A DNA stretch of 64,000 nucleotides from Seohaeicola saemankumensis (GCF_042678485.1 NZ_JBHTKR010000003.1:372001-436000), one strand, 5' to 3'; positions 26,139-35,345 are shown, numbered from the stretch's first letter. A program made the numbers and translations. Notes: generated by a model not told the origin, from the letters alone.

Positions 26139-26297
26139 TCAGGGTTTGGGGTGGTCGTCCCAATCCTTGTTGAGAATGCGGCGTGCGTCGCCTTCGGGGT
26201 CGTCATACTGGTTGCTGCGCACCGTGTAGAGGAACGCCACAAGGCCGACGCCCCCCAGAAGCAAGGATATCGGGATCAGGTAAGACAGCACATCCAT
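26139..26297 (-). CDS. ccoS: Cbb3-type cytochrome oxidase assembly protein CcoS
   Basis: A 52-residue membrane protein. It begins MDVLSYLIPISLLLGG, with one transmembrane helix (about residues 5-25), then LYTVRSNQYDDPEGDARRI and a charged tail, which matches CcoS length and layout. CcoS is needed for cofactor (heme b and CuB) assembly of the cbb3 oxidase. The ATG is four bases after the ccoI stop, closing the ccoGHIS operon. Confidence 0.93.
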   Translation of the reverse strand: MDVLSYLIPISLLLGGVGLVAFLYTVRSNQYDDPEGDARRILNKDWDDHPKP

Positions 26298-26301
26298 GGG
26301 A

Positions 26302-28488
26302 TTACTTGAGCCTCAGCGCGTTGAGCGAAACGGTGATCGAGGATAGCGACATCGCCAGTGCCGCGACCAGCGGCGTGGCAAGGCCGATCACAGCCACGGG
26401 AACCGCGATGACGTTGTACCAGGTGGCAATGCGGAAGTTTTCCTTGATGCGGCGGATGGCCGATTGCGCGGTTGTCAGAGCCTCGCCAATGGGTTCGAGA
26501 TCGCTGCCCAGAAGCACGATATCCGACGCGACCCGCGCCGCATCCAGAGCAGAGGCCGGCGAGATCGACACATCGGCGGCGGTCAGGGCGGCGGTGTCGT
26601 TCAGCCCGTCCCCCACCATCAGCACATGCTGCCCTTCGGCCTGCAATTGTCCGATGCGCGCCGCCTTGTCGGCGGGCAGCGCATCGGCTTGCCATTCGGG
26701 AATGCCCAGGCGCGCCGCCAGCGCCGCCACGACCGGTTCGGTATCGCCAGACATCAGGATCACGCGCTTGCCTTGCCGCATCAGGTGCTGCACCGCATTT
26801 GCCGCGCCGGGGCGCAGGCGATCGGTAAAGGTGAAGGCGCGCGGCGCACAATCGCCGATGGCCAGCCAGGCGGCTGTCTCGGCCCCGGGGATCGCCCCGG
26901 TCCATGCGGCGCGGCCCAGGCGCACGCGCTGTCCACGCCAGGTGCCCTGGGTTCCGTAACCCGGCACCTCGGCCAGGTCCGCGATATCAGCGGGCGCGAT
27001 CCCGGCCGCACGCGCCGCATTCGCCAAAGAGACCGCCAGAGGGTGCGACGACACATCAGCCAGAGCCAGAGCGATTGCGACATCATGGCTGTCATGGTCG
27101 GCAAGATTGGTCAGCTCGGGCGTGCCAGCGGTCAGCGTGCCGGTCTTGTCGAAAACGACCGTATCGACCTGCGCCAGACGTTCCAGCGCCGTTGCATCCT
27201 TGATCAGCATGCCCTTGCGGAACAACCGCCCCGAAGCGGCGGTGGTCACGGCGGGAACCGCCAGGCCCAGGGCGCAGGGGCATGTGATGATCAGCACGGC
27301 CGCCGCGATATTCAGGGCCGTTCGCACATCCCATGAATAGAGATACCAGCCCAGGAAGCTGAGCGCGGACAGAATGTGAACCCCGGGCGCGTAAAGCTTG
27401 GCGGCACTGTCGGCCAGCGAGGTATAGCGCGACCGGCCGCTTTCGGCGATGGCCACCAGATCGGCCATGCGGTGCAGCGAGGTGTCGCGCCCCACGGCGG
27501 TGGCACGGATCGTCAGAGGCCCTGTCAGGTTCACCTCGCCCGCGGATACGGCGCGACCGGGTTCGGCGAATACGGGCAGGGTTTCGCCGGTCAGCAGCGA
27601 GCGGTCGATCTCGGACCGGCCATCGGTGATCAGGCCATCGACGGGCATCCGCCCACCGGGGCGCACCAGTATTAAATCACCGAGTCGCAATTCGGCCACC
27701 GGAAGCTGCACCTCGGCCCCATCGCGCAGGGCAATGGCGCGGGGTACTTCAAGCGCCGACAACTCTTGCGCGGCCGATCGCGCGATGGCGCGGGTGCGGT
27801 GATCCAGGTAGCGGCCTGTCAGCAGGAAAAAGACCAGCGCCACGGTCGCGTCAAAATAGGCGTGATGCCCCGACAACGCCGTTTCCCACAGCGATGTGGC
27901 CAGCGCCAGCACCAGCGCCAGCACGATGGGCACATCCATGTTCAGACGCCGCGCGCACAGGGCCGACCAGGCGCTTTTGTAGAAGGGCACCCCAGAGAAG
28001 GCGAGGGTCGGCAGGGCAATCGCCGCCGATATCCAGTGGAACAGATCGCGCGTGGCATCCGTGGCGCCCGACCAGACCGCCACCGACAGCAGCATGACGT
28101 TCATCATGGCAAAGCCCGCCACCGCCATCCGCATCAGCAGATCGCGGCCCGCGCGGTCGTTCTGTGTCACGGACAGGGTGCCGGCGTCCAGCTCATGCGC
28201 CTCATAGCCCACATCTTCGAGGACCTTGACCAACTGGTCGGGCATGATCGCGGGGTCGGCCTCGACCGTGGCGCGCCGCAGGGTCAGGTTCACCCGCGCC
28301 GATCGCACACCCGGCACCGCGGACAGCGCCCTCTCGACCGTCGAGATGCAGGCCGAACAGTGGATCGTCGGCAAGGACAGCGCAATCTGGGCGTCCTTGT
28401 GCAGGGCCTGTTCCGCCAGGGCCTGCGCACCGGGCGCGGCAACACAGGCGGGACAGGCCGAAATCGAGGGGCGCATTGCTGCGGTCAT
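26302..28488 (-). CDS. ccoI: Copper-translocating P-type ATPase CcoI
   Basis: P1B-type ATPase of 728 residues that supplies copper for the CuB site of the cbb3 oxidase. An N-terminal CPAC motif (residues 13-16) is followed by a heavy-metal domain with HCSAC (about 43-47). Then come the transmembrane segments, LLTGETLPV, the ion-path CPC in IITCPCALGL, DKTGTLT with the phosphorylated Asp, and GDGLNDTAAL. The set and the position between ccoH and ccoS identify CcoI rather than the CopA detoxification pump. Confidence 0.95.
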   Translation of the reverse strand: MTAAMRPSISACPACVAAPGAQALAEQALHKDAQIALSLPTIHCSACISTVERALSAVPGVRSARVNLTLRRATVEADPAIMPDQLVKVLEDVGYEAHELDAGTLSVTQNDRAGRDLLMRMAVAGFAMMNVMLLSVAVWSGATDATRDLFHWISAAIALPTLAFSGVPFYKSAWSALCARRLNMDVPIVLALVLALATSLWETALSGHHAYFDATVALVFFLLTGRYLDHRTRAIARSAAQELSALEVPRAIALRDGAEVQLPVAELRLGDLILVRPGGRMPVDGLITDGRSEIDRSLLTGETLPVFAEPGRAVSAGEVNLTGPLTIRATAVGRDTSLHRMADLVAIAESGRSRYTSLADSAAKLYAPGVHILSALSFLGWYLYSWDVRTALNIAAAVLIITCPCALGLAVPAVTTAASGRLFRKGMLIKDATALERLAQVDTVVFDKTGTLTAGTPELTNLADHDSHDVAIALALADVSSHPLAVSLANAARAAGIAPADIADLAEVPGYGTQGTWRGQRVRLGRAAWTGAIPGAETAAWLAIGDCAPRAFTFTDRLRPGAANAVQHLMRQGKRVILMSGDTEPVVAALAARLGIPEWQADALPADKAARIGQLQAEGQHVLMVGDGLNDTAALTAADVSISPASALDAARVASDIVLLGSDLEPIGEALTTAQSAIRRIKENFRIATWYNVIAVPVAVIGLATPLVAALAMSLSSITVSLNALRLK

Positions 28489-28505
28489 GGGTCAGATCTT
28501 CCGGT

Positions 28506-28967
28506 TCAGCGGATCACATGCAGGATGACGCGCTGGGTGAACTGGGTGCCGTCCTCGGCAAGGGCGGTCATGCGGATATTCCAGTTGCCATCGGCCAGGG
28601 TCACCGGGGCCACATAGGATGTGCCATCGAAGATGAATTCGGGGCGGATATCGTCGGCCACATGGGTGGCACGGCCAATCACCGCATCCAGCCCACCGAC
28701 GCGGACAGGCTGGCCCTGCTCATCGGTGATGCTCAGGACAACCTCGCCCTCGGCCGCATCGGCGCGCACGGTCCATCGCAGGGCTTCCTGTGCGGCCTTG
28801 CGCGCGTCGAACTGCTGGCTGGCGACGTAGGAGTTCTTGACTTCGAGCCCCGGAAAGGTGGCCACGGCGGACCAGGCCAGCACCAGGTTGACACCGATGA
28901 TCACGCCGAAGGCTCCGACGAAGATCATCAGGACATGGCGCCCGGTCAGTTGTTTCTCGGCCTTCAT
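28506..28967 (-). CDS. ccoH: Cbb3 oxidase assembly protein CcoH (FixH)
   Basis: A 153-residue protein with one N-terminal transmembrane helix (residues 11-33) and a periplasmic beta-rich FixH domain. The segment after the helix, GLEVKNSYVASQQFDARKAAQ, is typical of FixH. It stabilises the oxidase during assembly. Its start overlaps the ccoG stop by four bases (ATGA), and ccoI starts 17 bases later, so all four genes appear co-transcribed. Confidence 0.93.
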   Translation of the reverse strand: MKAEKQLTGRHVLMIFVGAFGVIIGVNLVLAWSAVATFPGLEVKNSYVASQQFDARKAAQEALRWTVRADAAEGEVVLSITDEQGQPVRVGGLDAVIGRATHVADDIRPEFIFDGTSYVAPVTLADGNWNIRMTALAEDGTQFTQRVILHVIR

Positions 28968-30400
28968 TGTGTTCTCCCGTTGAAGATCGTGTCCTTGTAG
29001 ACGCGGAGGTCGTTGGTCATGTCCTGCACCCAGATGCGGATATCGACACGGCCCTGGGTGGCCGCCGGGGTGCCCGGTTCGGCCACGACATAGACCCTTT
29101 GCAGGAAGGTGGTGTCAGCCGGGACCATCACCGTGTCACCTTCCACCGATTCCAGCGCGACCGTGAAGGGCTGATCGCCCTCGACCGTGACGCGGAAGGG
29201 ATGATCCTCGCCCTGCTTGTTCAGCAGGCGTACGTCATAGGTGTTGCGGATCGACCCGTCCGACAGGACCACGAAGGTGGGGTTGCGGATCGGGGCCACT
29301 GTCATCTCGATATCCGAGCGGACCAGAAGCGCGATCATCAGGCCCACGCCCACCAGCGACCACAGGCCGGTATAAAGCATGGTGCGCGGGCGCAGCACGT
29401 GTTTCCAGATCGGTTTGGGCGCATGACCCGCGCGCTCTGCCGTCTCATCCGTCAGGGCCATGTAGTCGATCAGGCCGCGCGGCTTGCCGATCTTGTCCAT
29501 CACGTCGTCACAGGCGTCGATGCACAGCGCGCAGGTGATGCATTCCAGCTGCTGCCCGTCACGGATGTCGATCCCCATCGGGCAGACATTCACGCAGGCC
29601 ATGCAATCGATGCAGTCACCAAGCTGCTCAGCGCCCTCGCCCTTGCGATGCTTGCCGCGCGGCTCGCCACGCCAGTCGCGATAGGCGACGGTCAGCGTAT
29701 CCTCATCCATCATCGCGGCCTGGATGCGCGGCCAGGGGCAGGCGTAGATACAGATCTGTTCGCGGGCGAAACCGCCAAAGAAGAAGGTTGTCAGGGTCAG
29801 GATCAGCATTGTGGTATAGGCTACGGGATGCGCGTTCAGCGTCACCAGATCGCGCGCCAGCGTCGGCGCGTCGGTGAAATAGAAGACCCATGCGCCGCCT
29901 GTCGCCAGCCCGATCAGGAACCACGAAATCCATTTCGTCAGCCGCAAGCGGGCCTTTCGAAGATCCCATTTTTCCTGCCTGTGCAGGCGCAGGCGGGCGT
30001 TTCGGTCGCCTTCGATCCAGCGCTCGACCAGGATGAACAGATCAGTCCAGACCGTCTGCGGACAGGCATAGCCGCACCAGACACGGCCCAGTGCCGAGGT
30101 GAACAGGAACAGCCCCAGCCCCGCCATGACCAGAAGGCCCGCGATGAAGTAGAACTCATGCGGCCAGATCTCGATCCAGAAAAAGAAGAAGCGGCGGTTC
30201 GCAAGGTCGACCAGCACCGCCTGATCCGGCAGGTTTGGTCCACGATCCCAGCGCAGCCAGGGGGTGATGTAATAGATACCCAGCGTGACCGCCATGATCA
30301 CCCATTTGAGGTTACGGAAATTGCCCGATACGCGGCGCGGAAAGATCGGTTCGCGCGCGGCATAAAGGCTTGGCGGGACATCTGGTTCGGTCTGGGACAC
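28964..30400 (-). CDS. ccoG: Cytochrome c oxidase accessory protein CcoG (RdxB/FixG)
   Basis: Membrane-bound 4Fe-4S protein of 478 residues, a cupric reductase for cbb3 assembly in known systems. About five to six transmembrane helices; CGYACPQTVW and IYACPWPRIQ carry Cys between them, and two ferredoxin-type clusters follow in CIDCMACVNVCPMG and CITCALCIDACD. The C-terminus is an Ig-like IG domain. First gene of the ccoGHIS operon; a 14-base FNR-type box lies 67 bases upstream of its ATG. Confidence 0.96.
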   Translation of the reverse strand: MSQTEPDVPPSLYAAREPIFPRRVSGNFRNLKWVIMAVTLGIYYITPWLRWDRGPNLPDQAVLVDLANRRFFFFWIEIWPHEFYFIAGLLVMAGLGLFLFTSALGRVWCGYACPQTVWTDLFILVERWIEGDRNARLRLHRQEKWDLRKARLRLTKWISWFLIGLATGGAWVFYFTDAPTLARDLVTLNAHPVAYTTMLILTLTTFFFGGFAREQICIYACPWPRIQAAMMDEDTLTVAYRDWRGEPRGKHRKGEGAEQLGDCIDCMACVNVCPMGIDIRDGQQLECITCALCIDACDDVMDKIGKPRGLIDYMALTDETAERAGHAPKPIWKHVLRPRTMLYTGLWSLVGVGLMIALLVRSDIEMTVAPIRNPTFVVLSDGSIRNTYDVRLLNKQGEDHPFRVTVEGDQPFTVALESVEGDTVMVPADTTFLQRVYVVAEPGTPAATQGRVDIRIWVQDMTNDLRVYKDTIFNGRTQ

Positions 30401-30466
30401 AGGGGGAATCGCTCCGTCACCTACTTGCTTGATGGCCCCTTGTCACAGGGTTGCGCCGGCGCAGCC

Positions 30467-30480
30467 TTGACCTGCATCAA
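30467..30480. promoter_or_regulatory. FNR-type box upstream of ccoG
   Basis: TTGACCTGCATCAA fits the FNR consensus TTGAT-N4-ATCAA with one mismatch. Its centre is 73 bases before the ccoG start, in a position suitable for activation of ccoGHIS. An FnrL gene lies at 35346. Confidence 0.75.
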
Positions 30481-30677
30481 ATATTGACTCTGCGAGGTAT
30501 CTATTCCGCAACGTCATCGCCATGGGACATGAAACAGGCGGCTTTCGGCAAGATGGTCCTGACATGGCAACCGCCACCCCCCCCCGGCGGAACCGGCGTG
30601 GGTGGCGGCGCTCTGCGGACCGGTCAGGGAGGGCCGGCCACGACAAGGCGGCTGGAAGTCCGCCTGTCGAATAAATT

Positions 30678-30755
30678 GGTGCCGGCCTTCCAGGAAACGC
30701 GCGAACAGGACGGAAGGTCCGGCACCGACCCTTGGGCGTTTGTGGCGCCCAAGGG
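30678..30755. terminator. Two adjacent hairpins between ccoP and ccoG
   Basis: GGTGCCGGCCTTCC (30678-30691) pairs with GGAAGGTCCGGCACC (30712-30726) with one bulged base. CCCTTGGGCG (30729-30738) pairs perfectly with CGCCCAAGGG (30746-30755). They lie 16 and more bases beyond the ccoP stop. No strong U-tract follows on the minus strand, so attenuation or RNA stabilisation is as likely as termination. The rest of the gap (30481-30677) shows a C9 run at 30577-30585 and no gene. Confidence 0.5.
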
Positions 30756-30770
30756 TATCTCAGGGGGCGA

Positions 30771-31646
30771 TTACTCGCCGCCGCCCAACTGGTGAACATA
30801 GGTCGCCACTGCGCGGATCTCGGCCTCGCTCAGGCGGTTGGACCAGGACGGCATCACGCCGAAGCGCGAATAGGTCACCGAATGGGTCAGCGTGTCGTGG
30901 TTGCCGCCATAGAGCCAGATGGCGTCGGTCAGGTTGGGCGCACCCTGCGCGCGGTCCCCTGTGCCGTTTTCCATGTGGCAGGCGGCGCAGTTATCCTGGT
31001 AGACGACCGATCCGGCCTCGACCAGGGACGCATCCTGCGGCGTGCCCGACAGGGACATGACGTAGTTCACGACCTGATCAATCTCCTCCTTGGCCAGGAT
31101 GTCGCCAAAGGCAGGCATCTGCGACCAGCGGGCGTCGGGGTCTTCCTCGTTGCGGATACCGTGGGTGATCGTGGTGTGGATCGCCTCGATATCGCCGCCC
31201 CAGAGCCAGTCATCATCCAGCAGGTTCGGATAGCCCGACGCCGCGACACCCGCCGCGCCCGATCCGTGGCACTGCGCGCACCAGGTCCGGAACACGGCGG
31301 CACCGGCCGATGTGGCATAGGTGCGCAATTCGGCGTCATCCGCGATCGCCGTCAGATCGGCCGAGGCCAACTGCGTGTTGATCGTGGCATTGGCCGCTTC
31401 GGCCGCGTCGATTTCGGCCTGCACATTCGCCCGGGTCGACCAGCCCAGAAGCCCGGGCGAAGCCGCCTTGATACCCGGCCAGGCAGGATAGGCGATGGTA
31501 TAGAGCACACCCCAGAGGATGCAGGCATAGAAGGTCCAGAGCCACCAGCGCGGCAGGGGATTGTTATATTCCTGGATGCCGTCCCAGCTGTGGCCGGTCG
31601 TGTCCACCTCGGGCTTCCTAGAATTGTTCTGCGGTTGCTTTGCCAT
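30771..31646 (-). CDS. ccoP: Cbb3 cytochrome oxidase subunit III, diheme CcoP
   Basis: Diheme c-type cytochrome of 291 residues that passes electrons into the cbb3 oxidase. The N-terminal part has GIQEYNNPLPRWW, the family signature, then a membrane helix (about residues 32-55). The two heme sites are CAQCH and CAACH, with distal Met residues in QMPAFG and VMPSW. The frame is open 23 codons upstream, but MAKQPQNN at 31646 is the usual start and follows the ccoQ stop by four bases. Confidence 0.95.
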   Translation of the reverse strand: MAKQPQNNSRKPEVDTTGHSWDGIQEYNNPLPRWWLWTFYACILWGVLYTIAYPAWPGIKAASPGLLGWSTRANVQAEIDAAEAANATINTQLASADLTAIADDAELRTYATSAGAAVFRTWCAQCHGSGAAGVAASGYPNLLDDDWLWGGDIEAIHTTITHGIRNEEDPDARWSQMPAFGDILAKEEIDQVVNYVMSLSGTPQDASLVEAGSVVYQDNCAACHMENGTGDRAQGAPNLTDAIWLYGGNHDTLTHSVTYSRFGVMPSWSNRLSEAEIRAVATYVHQLGGGE

Positions 31647-31650
31647 GTCC

Positions 31651-31860
31651 TCACGCCTCCTTGGCGTCGCGGGCGCGGGCAGGCGTGTCACCTGCGGCGG
31701 CGGGTTTGTCTTCATGCCGGAACGGGATGTCGGCCACGTCGCGATAGGTTTTCGTGCTTCCGGGCCGCATCACGAAGATGACAATGGCGACGAAGAACAC
31801 GAACAGCGCCAGAAGCATCCAGCTGTCGGCGAATTGGCGCAGAAGGGAATAGGTTTCCAT
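31651..31860 (-). CDS. ccoQ: Cbb3 oxidase small subunit CcoQ
   Basis: A 69-residue protein starting METYSLLRQFADSWML, with a single transmembrane helix (residues 14-32) and a charged Ala-rich tail. CcoQ stabilises the complex; in Rhodobacter it is also linked to redox signalling from the oxidase. It sits in the canonical order N-O-Q-P, 12 bases after ccoO. Confidence 0.92.
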   Translation of the reverse strand: METYSLLRQFADSWMLLALFVFFVAIVIFVMRPGSTKTYRDVADIPFRHEDKPAAAGDTPARARDAKEA

Positions 31861-31872
31861 CTTGTTGCCTCC

Positions 31873-32598
31873 TTACCGGCTTGCGTCGGGCGTGAAGGTC
31901 GAGAAATCGACCAAGGTGCCCAGCATCTGGAGATAGGCAATCAGCGCATCGGTTTCCGAAATGCCGGGCTGCCCGTCAAAGTTGCGTACCTGCGCGCCGG
32001 GATAGCGTTCCACCAGCCCGTCCCAGTCGCCGTCAGGATCGACCTGCACCGCGAAATCGGCACTGGCGTTTTCGATCATCTCGTCGGTGTAGGGCACACC
32101 GACCATGCGATGGGTCGCCATCAGCTCTTCGATATGCTCGCCGTCGATCAGCCGGTTTTCCAGAAAGCCGTATTTGGGCATGACCGATTCTGGGACCACC
32201 GATTGCGGGTCACGCAGGTGGACCAGATGCCAGTCATCCGAATAACGCCCCCCCACACGGGCCAGATCCGGCCCGGTCCGCTTGGATCCCCATTGGAACG
32301 GGTGGTCATACTTGCTTTCGGCCGCCAGCGAATAGTGGCCGTAGCGTTCCACCTCATCGCGCATCGGGCGGATCATCTGGCTATGGCAGACATAGCAGCC
32401 TTCGCGGATGTAGACATCGCGCCCGGCCAGTTCCAGCGGGGAGTAGGGGCGCACGCCCTCTACGTCCTCGATGGTGTTTTCCAGCCAGAACAGCGGAGCG
32501 ATCTGCACGATCCCGCCCACGGTCACCACAAGGAAGGCGAAGATGGCCAGCAGCGTCACGTTCTTTTCGAGAACGGCGTGTTTGTCGAGAATTGCCAT
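31873..32598 (-). CDS. ccoO: Cbb3 cytochrome oxidase subunit II, monoheme CcoO
   Basis: Monoheme cytochrome c subunit of 241 residues. It has an N-terminal anchor (about residues 14-36), the heme site CYVCH in REGCYVCHSQMIRPMRDE, and the conserved HPFQWGSKRTGPDLARVGG block. The axial Met is in ESVMPKYGFL. It lies 14 bases after ccoN in the operon. Confidence 0.96.
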   Translation of the reverse strand: MAILDKHAVLEKNVTLLAIFAFLVVTVGGIVQIAPLFWLENTIEDVEGVRPYSPLELAGRDVYIREGCYVCHSQMIRPMRDEVERYGHYSLAAESKYDHPFQWGSKRTGPDLARVGGRYSDDWHLVHLRDPQSVVPESVMPKYGFLENRLIDGEHIEELMATHRMVGVPYTDEMIENASADFAVQVDPDGDWDGLVERYPGAQVRNFDGQPGISETDALIAYLQMLGTLVDFSTFTPDASR

Positions 32599-32612
32599 TT
32601 GTCCGGCCCTCC

Positions 32613-34217
32613 TTATTCAGCCGGGACTGCGGAATGCGTGGCCTCAACGGCCGGCGCGCGCTTCACAGTCATCCAAAGGTTGTAGCACATGATGATCGCG
32701 CCCATGAGGAACATGATCCCGCCCAGACCGCGCACCACATACATCGGGAACTTGGCGGCCACGGTGTCGGCAAAGCTATTCACCAGGAACCCGTTGGCAT
32801 CCACTTCGCGCCACATCAGGCCCTCCATGATGCCGGTCACCCACATGGCGGCCGCGTAGAGAATGATGCCGATGGTGGCGAGCCAGAAGTGCCAGCTGAC
32901 CAGCGACAGGCTGTAAAGCCGCTCGCGGTTCCACAGTTTCGGCACCAGGAAGTAGAGCGCGCCGAAGGTGATCATGCCGTTCCAGCCCAATGCGCCGGAA
33001 TGCACGTGGCCGATCGTCCAGTCGGTGTAATGCGACAGCGAGTTGACCGCGCGGATCGACATCATCGGACCCTCGAAGGTGGACATGCCGTAGAAGCCCA
33101 CGGAAATCACCATCATGCGGATGATCGGATCCGTACGCAGCTTGTCCCATGCGCCCGAGAGCGTCATCAGGCCGTTGATCATGCCACCCCAGGAGGGCAT
33201 CCACAGCACGATCGAGAACACCATGCCCAAGGTCGAGGCCCAGTCAGGCAGCGCGGTGTAATGCAGGTGGTGCGGACCGGCCCAGATGTAGATGAAGATC
33301 AGCGCCCAGAAGTGGATGATCGACAGCTTGTAGCTGAACACCGGCCGTTCGGCCTGTTTCGGCACGAAGTAATACATCATGCCCAGGAAACCGGCTGTCA
33401 GGAAGAAGCCCACGGCGTTGTGGCCATACCACCACTGCACCATTGCATCCTGCACACCCGAGAAGACCTGAACGGACTTGGACCCGAACATCGAGACCGG
33501 GATGCTGAGGTTGTTGACCACATGCAGCATGGCCACGGTGATGATGAAGGACAGGTAGAACCAGTTGGCCACATAGATATGCGGCTCCTTGCGCTTGACC
33601 AATGTGCCCAGGAACACGGCCAGATAGGCCAGCCAGACAATGGTCAGCCACCAGTCGACGTACCATTCGGGTTCGGCGTATTCCTTGGACTGGGTGGCGC
33701 CCAGCAGATAGCCGGTTGCCGCCAGCACGATTACCAGCTGGTAGCCCCAGAAGACGAACCAGGCCAGGTTTCCGCCCCACAGGCGCGCGGCGCTGGTGCG
33801 CTGGACCACGTAGAAGGATGTGGCGATCAGGGCGTTACCCCCGAAGGCGAAGATCACTGCCGATGTGTGCAGCGGACGCAAGCGCCCGAAGTTGAGGTAA
33901 CCCTGCGCCCATTCGAAATTGAGTACCGGAAAGGCAAGCTGAAAGGCGATGATCACGCCAACCAGAAACCCTACAACCCCCCAACCAGCGGTGGCGATCA
34001 CCCCGGCGCGCACGACGCCGTCCATGTATTCTCCGGACAGATCACGCTTCACAACCGGTTCCCCGGTCTGGCGCAAGGTCCAGAGAAAGATCCCGCCCGC
34101 TGTTGCCGCCACGATCAGGGCGTTCACCAGATAGGCAAGGTCACGTGCGTAATTGGCTGCAATCAACGCGAAAAGCGTGATGAGGCCAAGCACGATCAGC
34201 TTGATATAATTCAACAT
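32613..34217 (-). CDS. ccoN: Cbb3 cytochrome oxidase catalytic subunit I, CcoN
   Basis: Catalytic heme b/b3-CuB subunit of 534 residues with about 12 helices. High-affinity oxygen reduction for micro-oxic growth. The low-spin heme ligand is in RLRPLHTSAV, CuB ligands in QWWYGHNAVG and AGPHHLHYT, the cross-linked Tyr of C-family oxidases in FSYKLSIIHFW, and further heme ligands in GHVHSGALGWNG. First gene of ccoNOQP. Two FNR-type boxes (34311-34324 and 34343-34356) lie 94-139 bases upstream, shared with the divergent stress-protein gene. Confidence 0.97.
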   Translation of the reverse strand: MLNYIKLIVLGLITLFALIAANYARDLAYLVNALIVAATAGGIFLWTLRQTGEPVVKRDLSGEYMDGVVRAGVIATAGWGVVGFLVGVIIAFQLAFPVLNFEWAQGYLNFGRLRPLHTSAVIFAFGGNALIATSFYVVQRTSAARLWGGNLAWFVFWGYQLVIVLAATGYLLGATQSKEYAEPEWYVDWWLTIVWLAYLAVFLGTLVKRKEPHIYVANWFYLSFIITVAMLHVVNNLSIPVSMFGSKSVQVFSGVQDAMVQWWYGHNAVGFFLTAGFLGMMYYFVPKQAERPVFSYKLSIIHFWALIFIYIWAGPHHLHYTALPDWASTLGMVFSIVLWMPSWGGMINGLMTLSGAWDKLRTDPIIRMMVISVGFYGMSTFEGPMMSIRAVNSLSHYTDWTIGHVHSGALGWNGMITFGALYFLVPKLWNRERLYSLSLVSWHFWLATIGIILYAAAMWVTGIMEGLMWREVDANGFLVNSFADTVAAKFPMYVVRGLGGIMFLMGAIIMCYNLWMTVKRAPAVEATHSAVPAE

Positions 34218-34310
34218 TTTGCGTCCCTTTTGTCCTGTCCCGGCGATTCGTCACGACCTCGGAGTTTCTTCAGACTGGGCTAGTGATGCTATCTGCTGGG
34301 GCTGGGTGCC

Positions 34311-34324
34311 TTGATCTGTGTCAA
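34311..34324. promoter_or_regulatory. FNR-type box, ccoN/usp gap, proximal to ccoN
   Basis: TTGATCTGTGTCAA matches TTGAT-N4-ATCAA with one mismatch. Its centre is 100 bases before the ccoN ATG and 100 bases before the divergent universal stress gene. Likely the operator for ccoNOQP activation. Confidence 0.75.
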
Positions 34325-34342
34325 GGCTGGGGCGCTGCGTCC

Positions 34343-34356
34343 TTGACGCGTGTCAA
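34343..34356. promoter_or_regulatory. FNR-type box, ccoN/usp gap, proximal to usp
   Basis: TTGACGCGTGTCAA is an exact inverted repeat (TTGAC and GTCAA) and fits the FNR/Dnr half-site pattern. It lies 61-74 bases before the ATG of the stress-protein gene, the normal distance for a class II promoter with a short leader, so the stress gene is probably induced together with the oxidase. Confidence 0.7.
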
Positions 34357-34417
34357 AGTGGCCGACAGGCGCATGTGTTAGCTTTTTTTTTAATGTAAGA
34401 CTTCAAAGGAGAGTGAC

Positions 34418-35257
34418 ATGGCGTACAAGACACTGTTTTCGGTAATCACCGACACCGCCTTGGCGGGTCCTGTGCTGGATCAGGCAACCGCCATGGCGGC
34501 AGCTTGGGATGCGCATCTGGATGTGCTGTGCATGGGTCTGGATCGTACGCAGACCGGCTTCTACTACGCCGGAGCGAATGCGATGATCCTTCAGGAAACG
34601 ATCACCCGCGCCCAGGAAGAAGCGCGCGAAGTCGAAGTCTTCGTCAAGGATATCCTGGGCCGAAGCGATGTACGCTGGAGCCTGGACAGCGGCGTGGCGC
34701 AACTGGCGGACATGGGACGGCACGTGGCACAGCGGGCCCGGTTCTCAGATCTGGCGATCCTGCCGAAGCCCTATGGTGACAAACGTGGGGTCGAACTGGA
34801 ACCGATCCTTGAATCCGCGATGTTCGACGGGGCGACCCCGGTGCTCATGGTGCCGGAAGCCGGCCAAGTCATGACAAATCCCAAGCGTATCGTGCTGGCG
34901 TGGAACGAAAGCGACGAGGCTTTGGCCGCCGCGCGCGCGGCGCTGCCGCTGCTGAAACAGGCCGATCTGGTGCGAATCGTGGTCATCGACCCGCCGGTGC
35001 ACAGCCCGACGCGGTCAGATCCCGGTGGCCTGCTGTCACAATACCTGTCGCGGCACAATGTTCCCTGCGAGATCGACGTGCTGTCCAAGACCTTGCCGCG
35101 CGTGTCGGATATCCTGATGCGCCACGCCGCGGATACCGAGGCCGACATGATCGTGATGGGGGCCTATGGTCACTCGCGCTTCCGCGAGGCGATCCTTGGC
35201 GGTGCGACCCGCAACATGCTTGAGAACGCCACGATACCCGTATTCCTAGCGCATTGA
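34418..35257 (+). CDS. Universal stress protein, tandem UspA domains
   Basis: A 279-residue cytoplasmic protein with two Usp repeats (about 1-145 and 150-279). The second repeat retains an ATP-binding type GAYGHSRFREAILGGATRNML motif, while the first is degenerate. The FNR boxes upstream and the neighbouring cco and fnrL genes suggest induction under low oxygen. Specific role unknown. It has a GGAGAG ribosome site just before the ATG and a strong terminator after the stop. Confidence 0.9.
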   Translation: MAYKTLFSVITDTALAGPVLDQATAMAAAWDAHLDVLCMGLDRTQTGFYYAGANAMILQETITRAQEEAREVEVFVKDILGRSDVRWSLDSGVAQLADMGRHVAQRARFSDLAILPKPYGDKRGVELEPILESAMFDGATPVLMVPEAGQVMTNPKRIVLAWNESDEALAAARAALPLLKQADLVRIVVIDPPVHSPTRSDPGGLLSQYLSRHNVPCEIDVLSKTLPRVSDILMRHAADTEADMIVMGAYGHSRFREAILGGATRNMLENATIPVFLAH

Positions 35258-35263
35258 CGCAAA

Positions 35264-35301
35264 AGGCGCGACCTGGCCTTGCCGGTCGCGCCTCTTTCTT
35301 T
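35264..35301. terminator. Rho-independent terminator between usp and fnrL
   Basis: AGGCGCGACC (35264-35273) and GGTCGCGCCT (35284-35293) form a perfect 10-bp stem with a 10-base loop, followed by CTTTCTTT on the plus strand. It ends the stress-protein transcript; lacking an A-tract on the other side, it is probably weaker for the converging fnrL transcript. Confidence 0.88.
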
Positions 35302-35345
35302 GGGCCATCTGTGCCGTCGCTTCATGCGATGTGAATGCGGCCAGT

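Noticed and set aside
30577..30585. C9 homopolymer as a phase-variable tract
   Set aside because: It lies in a gap without an ORF and not at a promoter element, so no phase-variation role can be argued.
32592..34283. A 563-codon open frame on the plus strand across ccoN
   Set aside because: It is the antisense of the clearly identified ccoN gene and has no recognisable domains; long antisense frames are common in GC-rich DNA.
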